Source: Punica granatum
Taxonomy: Eukaryota > Streptophyta > Magnoliopsida > Myrtales > Lythraceae
Reading direction: 5' to 3'
DNA: 64,000 bases
Assembly: GCF_007655135.1 (NCBI RefSeq)
Contig: NC_045128.1
Location: forward strand, 31,218,811-31,282,810
This document shows, one piece after another, positions 55,569-64,000 of the stretch (position 1 is the stretch's first letter; each line of letters starts with the position of its first letter). A program made the position numbers and the translations under genes. The notes beneath the pieces were generated by a model. The model saw only the letters and a list, made by a program, of their open reading frames with translations, was not told the DNA's origin and made no database searches.

Positions 55569-56510
55569 TTATGAATTGACGATCAGTATCTGTATCAGAC
55601 CCCACCCTCCACAGTCCACCCCATTCTTGTTTCATTTGTTTGTGAACGGCGAATCATAATCTTCTTCTCCTCAGTGGTCGTCGTAGTAGTTAGTAGTCGT
55701 GGTCGTCGTCATTTTGTCATGTGCGGTCTTCTTCTTTGTTTCAGTGTTGGGAGAGAAGTAGAGCAAACTGATCGATCGTTGATTCAGAGGAAGGGTGGGG
55801 GGACTGAATTTGTTTGTTTACATTAATTATTACCATTGGTATAGCTGTGTATAAATATATATAGTCGTTAATGATGTTAATTAATATTTTTCAAGCGTGA
55901 TAATTAATATTTTTTTCCCATATAAATAAAGCATGTGAATTGATTAATCTACCGAAAAAAAAGAAGCATGCGGATTGTTTAATTTTTTTTCCTTTACTTT
56001 ATCTCGTCTTTTGGACTAAGAATTAGAATCTCGGTCCTTTTCTTCCACTTAATTTGAATAGCTTTATCGAATTGCATCGATCCCTTCGTGCACAAGAGTG
56101 TGAAGCAGTATTATCTATTGATGTGGCAACCTTCTCTACAGCATTATAAGTTGATGTTTCAAAAGTGGAAGATAGAAGAGCCAACATCAAGAAAGAAAAT
56201 ACAAATAGAAAAATGTGTATTTTAAAGTGGAGGTAGTTAGTTTGTCTGACTTGAAACTTACCACTTGCTTCTGTCGAAATATGCAAATCATAATCGATAT
56301 ATTTTTACAAGTGTCCAACTTTCCGTTTTGCATACAGACTCAAATTCAATAACATAACAATATCAGAATTTGATTTTGCAGCGTTTAGAACGAAACATTT
56401 GACGGGGAAAAAAAAAATTTAAGTCCGTCTCTTGTGGGGTGAATCTACGCTTTTAATAAGTTCCTTGATAAAGAGAGGAACCCTTTAAAACAAATCGAGG
56501 CAAGATTGCA
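55569..56510 (+). repeat. 3' flank of gene 6, related to genes 3, 4 and 5
   Basis: TTCATTTGTTTGTGAACGG, TTCAGTGTTGGGAGAGAAG, GAATTGCATCGATCCCTTCG, GAAGATAGAAGAGCC and AACAAATCGAGGCAAGATTG recall the flanks at 24.9-25.7 kb, 33.7-34.4 kb and 42.1 kb. No gene on either strand. 56511-56880 is AT-rich with none seen. Confidence 0.7.
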
Positions 56511-56887
56511 TGTTTCCATCTTTTTCTCCCTTTCCTTTTTTATATGGTGTGTACTTAGTACTCAAAAGTCCAATTAATCCTGAATAATCAAGTTTGGTCA
56601 GATCAACTCACTATAATGTAAAATTCTTTCAAAGTAAATTTTTTTCATTTATAATATTCAAATAAAAAAAAATGAAATCATTTGAATCAATCAATATTGA
56701 TATCATGCCTTTTAGGTTTTTCTTTTTTTTTGGGTAAAAAGGTCACTTGCTATGATTTCATTTCTTTTGACATTTCCATTCCCACTCTCCACTTCCAATG
56801 ACTTTCTTTGCTTTCCCTTTGTGCTCCCCACGTGGGGAAGTTTTTGGCATATATCAGGTCCCTTGACCGGGAGAAATTATCAGGCGA

Positions 56888-57150
56888 TGAATTATGAAGA
56901 AAACTAACAATATATTCTTCCAAACTAGACCACTTTATTATGGGAAGATTTTATTCCTCTTATAAATATGTATATATATCTTTACATACTTTACTAGGAT
57001 TGCCTTAGATTTAGCCGTAGATTACTCTTTCCTTTATTTCATCAACCTTGAGTGTATACATACCGTATCTTCTGAATAACAAAGTAAGCTTTTCTGACCA
57101 AACGTCCTCTTGGTCAATATTATTTTCCCTTTCAATTCAGTCTCTTGACA
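56888..57150 (+). mobile_element. Copia 5' LTR
   Basis: Ends ...TCTCTTGACA directly before the primer site. TATAAATATGTATATA at about 56961 fits a promoter, and TTTCCTTTATTTCATC and AATAACAAAGTAAGC follow. The start is a guess at a TG dinucleotide; it could lie up to 50 bp either way. No 3' LTR is in the window. Confidence 0.6.
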
Positions 57151-57162
57151 TGGTATCAGAGC
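57151..57162 (+). other. Primer-binding site (initiator tRNA-Met type)
   Basis: TGGTATCAGAGC, the standard copia primer site complementary to initiator methionine tRNA, immediately after the LTR. Confidence 0.9.
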
Positions 57163-57276
57163 GCCGGTCTTGAGGACGATTAATCTCATATGCCGACTTG
57201 TTTGTCGAGCTTCATCTTGCCAGCAACTCTGTGCTGAGCGTCCTCTCCCAATTGCTCAATCTCCTAAGCTGTTGAG

Positions 57277-58403
57277 ATGTCTAAGAACACTGACATCAAT
57301 AATTCCTCTGGAAGCTTGCCACCGGCCTATGTTCTTGCTCCTTCAGATGGCCCAGGAACACAACTAATTTCCTGCAAATTGAATGGCAAGAATTACAATA
57401 CATGGTCCCAAGCTATGCAAACAGCACTTCAAGCCAAAAACAAACTGGGATTTATCGAAGGTAAAATCATACAGCCAGCAGAGGGAGAGCTTTACCGTGA
57501 TCAATGGGTGACCTGCAACTCAATGCTTGTCTCATGGATTTTCAACCATCTGGACGAAGAATTGCAGAATTCAGTAGCAGGAGCAAAGAATGCGAAAATA
57601 CTCTGGGATGATCTCAGGGAACGCTTTTCTCAAGGTAACGAGTCAAGAATTCATCAACTTAAAACTGATATCTGCCTTCTCAAACAGGAGAAAAGATCGG
57701 TTTCTGAATACTATTCAAAATTGAAAAGTCTATGGGATGAACTGGATTTATATCTTGATCTACCGCCCTGCACCTGCAATTCTGGAGCCCAACTTGCAGC
57801 TCATAAAGAGAAAGAGAAAGTGCATCAATTTCTTATCGGGCTCAATCCCGAATTCTCAACCATCCGGTCCCAAATTCTGAGCATGGACCCTCTGCCGAAC
57901 GCGAATAGGGCGCACTCCATGGCGGCTCATGATGAAACGCAGAGACAAATCGCTCAGGGCAGGGAATCAATGCAGAAGTAATTGGTTTCGCAGCAAAAAT
58001 TGCTAATGATGCAGGGGGAGTTTCTTACCCTAATTTCGGCTCGAAGAACAGGGGCGATTCCAAGCCGCGTGGTCGTCCTTTTTGCGACTACTGCGGACAA
58101 AACGGGCATCATCGGGCCACCTGCTATCGACTTCATGGCCACCCGAGCTCCGAGCAGGCGAATCAAGGAAACTCGAGAGGAAATTTCTCGATGCAGTCTC
58201 GGCCGGGAGGAAGCAGGGCACCGTCATCCTCATCCTCGGTTCATTCGCAGCAACGGGGAGGAGTTTTCGGGCAATTTCATTCTGGAGGCCCATACCAGTC
58301 AGGCCCGTCACAATCGCGATCGGCCCTGTCAGCACCCAATTTCGGTCCATCGGCTCCAGGGGGGGCAAAATTGTCATTTTTCTATTTATCACTTTTTTTT
58401 TAA
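57277..58403 (+). pseudogene. Copia gag, one frameshift, element truncated after gag
   Basis: The first frame (57277-57981, 234 codons) has the plant copia capsid pattern: LNGKNYNTWSQAMQTAL, KNKLGFIEGKI, WIFNHLDEEL, LWDDLRERFSQGNESRIHQL, YYSKLKSLWDEL and FLIGLNPEFSTIRSQIL. It closes early at 57979. In the frame starting about 57960 the protein continues through a glycine/arginine-rich linker to the zinc knuckle CDYCGQNGHHRATC (C-x2-C-x4-H-x4-C), followed by YRLHGHP, and runs open to 58403. So one indel near 57955-57965 splits gag. No protease, integrase or reverse transcriptase follows; an A-rich tract and gypsy sequence replace them. Confidence 0.85.
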
Positions 58404-59354
58404 AAAAAATAAAAAAAATAAAAAATTATTAATTAATTAATAATAATAATAATAAAATTTAAAAAATATAAATATAAATAAAAAAATAAATAAAAGGAAA
58501 GGAAAGAAAAGAAAAAAATCTCGGGCAGGGCTGGGCAGCGTTGACCGGCTGCCCGTGACCCGCCGGCCCTATTTAAAAAAAAAAAAAATTTCGGGCAGGC
58601 CGGGCAGGGGCCGGGCAGCGCTCGCCGGCTGCCCGCGATCCCCGACCTGCCCAGAACAGGAAATCGCGGATTTCCGCGATTTCCTCCCCAAATTGGCCGA
58701 AATCTCAAACAAAAATCGCAATTAAAGGGGGGGAAATCGAATTCGGGATGGACACAACAGAACCCAGAGGAAAAAAAGGAAAAATTGGCTCTCGTTTGAG
58801 AGAATTTGGAGATCGGTGCGATTCGGGACCGACGCCGGAAAATCGCGAAAACTCCCTCGATTCCGGCCGTTTCGACCTCGGTGAAGTCCAAACCAGACAC
58901 CGCGTGGCCCAAGCGGCGCCCAGAGCTATCTCCCGCACCCTCTCGTGCCGTCGTCGCGGTGTCCAGAGGCGCGAATCGCCGCCCCCAGCCTCGCGCCGCC
59001 GCTGCCCCCCGATCCCGGCTACTATTCGGCTAACGGGCCTTGGCCCATTTCTCTTCCTTTGCAGGCTCGGCCCATTCAGGCCCAAGGCGCTCCAACCCGG
59101 CCCAGCTTCTCTTCCGGGCGGTTTCTCCTTCGGACCGGCCGACCGATCCGATCCGATCCGACCCGTTCGTCCGGCAGCTTTCGTATATTACAGAAACGCC
59201 CCCAAACTTTTGGGTTAGGTAAAATCTCAACTTAGCGGCATGTTTAGGGCTTTATATTAAATATCATGTTTGCTTGAATGATGATGACATGAAATAATTG
59301 CTTGTTGGTTGCATAGATTATCAAAATTATGCCGAATCCGATTATTCTAATTTT

Positions 59355-59880
59355 CTGATTTGATCCATTCTAGTCCTGCAACGAATTTTCATTTTTTTTT
59401 TCAATCCTGCCCAAATTCCCAAATCAATTTTAAACCAGTCCATGACATTTTCGATATTTCATCACGTCCCTAATTTTTTCAGAATCAAATACTGCTCCAG
59501 CAAACTTTTGCATTTATTTCAATTCAGTCCCTGGAGCATTTATTATTTTTTTTAAAATCAGCCCTAAATTTCAAAATTCATTTCAAACATACTCTGGGAT
59601 ATTTCATTATTTCTAGCACATCCTCCGAATTTTTTAGAATTTAAAATCGCTCCAGTAAACTTTTCAATTTGTTTCAATTTAGTCCCTGCAACATTTATTC
59701 ATTTTAAAAAAAAAAGTCCTGAATTTCAGAAATTAATTTCAAATAAACCCTAGCCCATTTTATACTTTCCCAGACATTTATCCAAATTTTATAGAATTTT
59801 AAAAAAAAAAATCATTCTCCAAATTTTTTTGATTTGTTTCAGTTTAGTCCTTGAAATCTTTTTCTGTTGCTTTATTAGTC
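59355..59880 (+). repeat. Tandem array of a 150-165 bp unit
   Basis: About three and a half units, each with (C/T)AGTCC(C/T)(T/G)G(C/A)A-type start, then AAAATCA/CAATCCTGCCC, AATT(T/C)AAA(C/T), CATTTT/ATTTCAT, TTTTTTAGAAT and GCTCCAG(C/T)AAACTTTT. Starts fall near 59370, 59520, 59680 and 59845. Confidence 0.75.
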
Positions 59881-60300
59881 CTTATTATTCTACATTATGT
59901 TGTTCGATCTTTATGCAAATTTTTTTCGAGATGACTGGAAATTAGAGTTTATCGGGCGATCTATTATTGATCGTTTCGACGGCTCGAAACCCAAAAAAAT
60001 AAAATAAAACATTCAGCAAATTTTAATTAAACTTAATGATTTCACCAATCGGGTAAACGGGACATTCATTTGACTAATTAAGTCACTCGACCTTAATAAT
60101 TTTGCACGAATTGGTAATTAATCGGGAATACGCGTCGATAAATTGTAAATACGTGTTGATGCCTTCTTTTCAAAATTCGCAAATTTCATACTAAAATCTG
60201 AGACTCGTGATCCGATGTGACATGGACGTCTGGGAAGAACTTGCATGTTTTGACTCGAGGCCTCCTAATTTTAGGTAACTCAAGTCGGGGTGTGGAAGTT
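59881..60300. other. LTR body, no gene
   Basis: AT-rich part of the gypsy LTR with nothing else seen; 60300-61580 is the remainder of the LTR, where the frames at 60217 and 60872 are not genes. Confidence 0.4.
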
Positions 60301-61583
60301 CTTTTTAGATCACTTCCGGATAGATTGACCGTTTCTTCGACTCTTTTGGGGTTCTCGCATAACCCTAGAAGAATCAGGGAATCAGTCAGCGCCGGTCACA
60401 GGCCGAGGTGGCCCGCATTGCGTAGTCTCTCTCTTTTCAAAAATAAATTTTCTATACAAAGGCAAAATGGCGTATTTACAATTCATTGTTATCTATGCAT
60501 GATCTTGGGTAGTTAGATCGGGAATAACGGTTTAAGATACCAAAATTTGACTTAATCGCATACTTGGCCTAATAGAAAACATAATGGGGATAGCGGGTTA
60601 GGCACTAGGTTGTAGGGTTCTCATGTCAAAATCCACATTTTATAATAACTTATCATAATCAAAGTGTCACGATATATAACAATTTAAATCAACCCACACA
60701 TTCGAGACTTGATCACGGACACATACAGTCTGTCAGGTCCGGTCAATGATGCTGAATGCTACATGCCATTCCCGTCTTGCCTTTTGCTTGTTTTAGGGTA
60801 GGATTTGTATGCCAAGATTCCTCGGTTAATAATCAATTAATCCACGTAAATTTGGTGATAACAAAACCCCATTGATTGTTTATTTGAGCTTGCTTGTTAC
60901 ATCTTTTGCACTTGATTGTATTGCGGATCGAGCCCGGTCCTTCAGGACTCGATACACATTGGGTCCAACGCCCATAACCGACGATCATGGGGCCCAATGC
61001 CCTTATACACCGAGAGCGCACTTTAATTTCAATTTCAGTCTTTTCAAACTACACGGTGAGCACGAGTGGAATAATAACCGAAATGCGAACCGACCGGGAT
61101 CCAATTGTTATAATTTATATTTTATTTATTTGAGAGAACAATGTGAGGATTTATGTTGTATGTTTATTCATGTAAGAATCCTGGTCGGAGAGCAGACGGT
61201 CGGAGTGTTTCTTTGAATTTACGGTGTCAAAACGCGTAAGATGAGCGGAACTTAATTAAGCGGTAATTAAATAAAAAATGGCAAGCCTAGACAAGCTAGA
61301 GTACCGATAGGGCATGCGAGATATAGGCTCGCATGTAACAGAACCCCCGAATTCGGAACCTCGGGTTTCGCAGACCATATGCCTTAGCAATTAGGTGTAC
61401 CCCGTACCCCTAGACCCGGGTAACTTGCCGGCCCTCGACCTTCGGGTCGTAAAATGGCAAGTGGTGACTCCTTCTCACGTGCGTCCGTCGCGCGTCCCCG
61501 GGAAGGTGGATACTCCCAAGCCGCGTTGCATTTAGGCGCGCGCATGCGTGCCCCGACGAGACGAAATTCGGGTGCGCACAGCT

Positions 61584-61600
61584 TGGCGACTCCACTGGGG
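61584..61600 (+). other. Gypsy primer-binding site
   Basis: TGGCGACTCCACTGGGG, three bases after the CA end of the LTR. From memory this is the tRNA-Arg-type site used by Tat/Ogre elements. Confidence 0.65.
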
Positions 61601-62639
61601 ACACTTAGAGGCTTCGGGCTCGTTCCCGCTTGCTTTGTTTGCCTGTTTATTTATCGTTTTTCGCAATTTCCCGCTTATCTACTTTATGCACTTTTATTTC
61701 TCGTACGCACATTGCATATCATACTAGCTTCAGGTACCTACGGGTCGCGTCCCACGACCGATCTGAGGAAACACAGGCTAGATAGGTGTTCCGAGTAAAG
61801 GTACGTCGCACGGTCGGACAGTTGATTAGGCCCCCAAAGATCCCCGCTCGATTTCAAGGAATTGACACCCTTGAGTCGGGAGCCCCCATCCTTACGTAGC
61901 ACGGTCCCTATAGCACTAAAACCATGCATTCTGCAGGAGCTCCATGCCATCCTCCAACCCGGCTTCGACGAACAGTCCGTTGAGTCGGCCTGAGTGCCAC
62001 TTGAGTCTTTTCTATTTCAAGAGCGATGTACCTTGTAATTTGTATTATGCAGTGGGCATTTACTTTTTTTCGCACACATGCATCATCTGTTTTACAAAAT
62101 TAGGGTGTCATTCATATGGATGAGTCCTAAGTCAGTCTTCCTTTCGTCTTGGTAAGAGACGCCTTGCTCGGCCTCTTGTTCGTGCCTCGACAAAGTCCGT
62201 CAACACACGAGGGTCCCACCGAGTCTCCACAAACCAAGACCGGCACACCTGCCAGGACATCCCTCACTTTAGGCACATCCACCATAGTCGACCTCACCAA
62301 CAACATGATCGATCACCTTCGTCGGTAAGCTGCTGAGAAAGATGAGGAACTGGTCGGCCAACCACTACTTCAGAGGGAGCTCACTCAGACCCACGCCAAA
62401 CTACAGAAACGCAATCTGCGCTCGCTCAAACTCCTAGTGTGGTGGAAGATTGGCTTAGGGTTTTATTTTACAAAATTTACATTGTATTTTGAACTTTTTG
62501 AGCCAATTTGAATGACGGCTTTAGTTTTGAAAAACTCACGCATCGCATGCATCCTATTCACTTACTGTTTTGCATAACAGTTAACACCTCACCATGCAAG
62601 TGAGTGAAGACCTCCTTCGCAGGTAGACCAACCGTGACC

Positions 62640-63480
62640 TTCACCCTCCCTCCACGGCAAGGCGAGCCGTGGCCCGAGGACCAATGCACCTTCCTTGGCA
62701 AAGCCAACTTCTCACTAATCTCACGCAACTAAGCGTCATCGCGTGATCGCGCACACGTCTCTTCGCGCAACTGAGCACATCCACCAGCACAACCGAGTGC
62801 GTCCTCCCACGTCGTGCGAGCATGCCTTCACCTTACCCGTGCATACACCCCCGGCACGCTCGCACGACGCCTACCAGGCTAGTTCGATCCCCTACGCTTT
62901 TGCGTTAAAATTGCGAACATAGTTTGCTCTTTCATCGTTTCCCTTTCCCCATTGCAGGAAATAACCAACAAGAAGGCAACATGAATCCAAAACTGCCACA
63001 ATCGTGACAGGAAACACTTCTCTGCTACCTCCTTGGACTCCAAACACTCAAGACCGACCGTCCCTCCACGAAAGATCACAGGCGACAGCTCCAACGAACA
63101 TAGCATGTCCCAGCCCACCCGCCATGAAGCTTCTAACACGATCACGCTGCCGATCGAAGAATGGGTCCAACTCACCCCACATGACCGGCGAGTCGTGCCA
63201 ACCTTCGCGGAGAGCATCACCGCGTGATCATATGCACATCTCTCCGCAAGACCTTGCGCATCTACTAGCGACTAAGTGCGCCTCACACATGTCCAAGCAT
63301 GTTCACACCAACTCATACACGCATGCTCAACATATCAATGCATGTCTCTTGGTGTACTCGCACGACACCTACCAGGCCAGTTCGCTTCCCTACACTCTTG
63401 CATTGAAATCTTGAACAGTTTATGCTCTTTCATTGTTTTCTTTTCCCATTGCAGGAAATTCTCAACAAGAAGACAAACTG
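62640..63480 (+). repeat. Tandem duplication, period about 480-500 bp
   Basis: GCGTGATC at 62742 and 63222, CGCACGAC(G/A)CCTACCAGGC at 62859 and 63359, CCCTAC(G/A)CT at 62890 and 63390, and CATTGCAGGAAAT at 62954 and 63451 mark two copies in the gypsy leader. Confidence 0.75.
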
Positions 63481-63649
63481 AATACTGGGCGACCACAATT
63501 GAGACAACAAACGTCTCTCATCCAGCTCCTTGGGATTTCAACACTAAGTCCCCATCCTTGCTTCACAAAGTCACCGCTTTGCAGTGCCCTGCACTGTTCC
63601 TCAGCATTGACCTTTGCTTTTGCATCTCTTGTACTTTCTTATCGAGCAC

Positions 63650-63895
63650 GCATTTACTGCATTGGGCTCCGGCCCCACATCGGGCTTTGGCCTTGCATCG
63701 GGCTTCGGCCCCGCATCGGGCTCCGGCCCCGCATTTACTGCAGCAGGCTTCGGCCTCACTTTTGAGCTTCGGCCCCATATCGAGCCTCGGTCCTGCATTT
63801 ATTGCTTTCGGGCCCCGGCCCAGCATTTATTGCTTTTGGGCTCCGGCCCAGCATTTACTACATTCAGGTTTTGACACCTCGCATTTACTGCTTTT
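63650..63895 (+). repeat. Short tandem repeats of GCATTTACTGC and GGGCTCCGGCCC
   Basis: At least eight GC-rich units (GGGCTTCGGCCCCGCATC type) alternate with GCATTTA(C/T)TGC spacers. Frames on both strands stay open only because the unit is a multiple of three. Confidence 0.8.
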
Positions 63896-64000
63896 AGGCT
63901 CATCTGAAATCCAAAATCGACGAGGATTCAAATTCATCCAAGCGATACTCCGAGGAGCAAGTCTAATCCTTTTGCTGCAAAGACCGGAAGTGACAGCTCC

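Larger units (their letters stand above)
58404..61580 (+). mobile_element. Gypsy (Tat/Ogre-like) long LTR, 5' limit unclear
   Basis: Begins somewhere after the A-rich tract at 58390-58500 and ends ...GGTGCGCACA before the primer site. The first part (58520-59210) is GC-rich with two versions of a GGGCAG/GCCGGCTGCCCG motif block; the middle holds a tandem array. The last 300 bp is again GC-richer with many dyads. Frames on both strands (for example 58433-59235) are composition artefacts. Length of 2-3 kb is normal for Tat/Ogre LTRs. Confidence 0.5.
61601..64000 (+). mobile_element. Internal leader of the gypsy element, continues beyond window
   Basis: No gag or pol domain is reached by position 64000. 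The region is balanced in GC, repetitive and open in short stretches only, as in the long leaders of Ogre-like elements. CCCATTGCAG acceptor-like strings recur at about 62950 and 63447 as part of a tandem duplication. Confidence 0.5.

Noticed and set aside
58433..59235. Cluster of frames up to 159 codons on both strands
   Set aside because: GC-rich LTR sequence open in nearly every frame; no motif, and the translations are Arg/Pro/Ala-biased.
63433..63874. Frames of 86-110 codons with Gly/Pro/Cys repeats
   Set aside because: They translate a short tandem repeat in the gypsy leader.

Overview
The window looks like nuclear DNA of a flowering plant, most likely a eudicot. It is AT-rich, has spliceosomal-type signals (pyrimidine tracts before CAG, GTAAGT donors) and TATA-box promoters, and carries plant transposon types: copia and Tat/Ogre-like gypsy LTR elements, Mutator-type elements with 9-10 bp target duplications, hAT, Tourist-like MITEs, a Helitron and tRNA-derived SINEs. 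I cannot name the species. No rRNA, tRNA or CRISPR array was found.

The only clearly intact coding sequences are six short paralogous genes, all on the + strand, at 1400, 15929, 24708, 33487, 41738 and 55359, plus a 3' fragment of a seventh at 1989. They encode 58-75 residue proteins with a variable polar N-terminus, the core K(A/V)R(L/I)PPKRG followed by (V/I)K(V/F)RI, a basic amphipathic stretch xKLLVEKLVSLC, and a short tail. Four have a similar TATA-plus-leader promoter and at least four share the 5' leader. The array grew by segmental duplication: flanks of copies 3 and 4 are colinear (about 21.8-26.2 kb with 28.8-34.9 kb), and pieces of the same flanks recur near copies 1, 5 and 6.

Between these genes lies a dense nest of mobile DNA. 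At 35306-38833 is a Mutator-like element with about 360 bp terminal inverted repeats and a 10 bp target duplication, carrying two exons that look like a lysine/histidine-transporter-like amino acid transporter. Nested in it is a 1981 bp hAT element (35775-37755, 8 bp target duplication) carrying two exons of an apparent EamA-type transporter. At 45592-52462 is a putative Helitron; a duplicate of its insertion locus at 53595-54690 lacks it. Several MITEs can be dated the same way against empty sites in duplicate segments.

The right end is retrotransposon: a copia LTR, primer site and frameshifted gag (56.9-58.4 kb), then a GC-rich block, a tandem array, a long gypsy LTR ending at about 61580 and the repetitive leader of that element to the window end. 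Host-gene debris elsewhere includes a last exon resembling PRKRIP1/DUF1168 with one nonsense codon (13507-13754), two RNase H-like remnants (16.4-17.0 kb and 53.2-53.5 kb), a gypsy gag remnant (39.2-39.8 kb) and two spliceable exons of unknown identity (20816-21391). Family names come from motif recognition by eye, with no database search.
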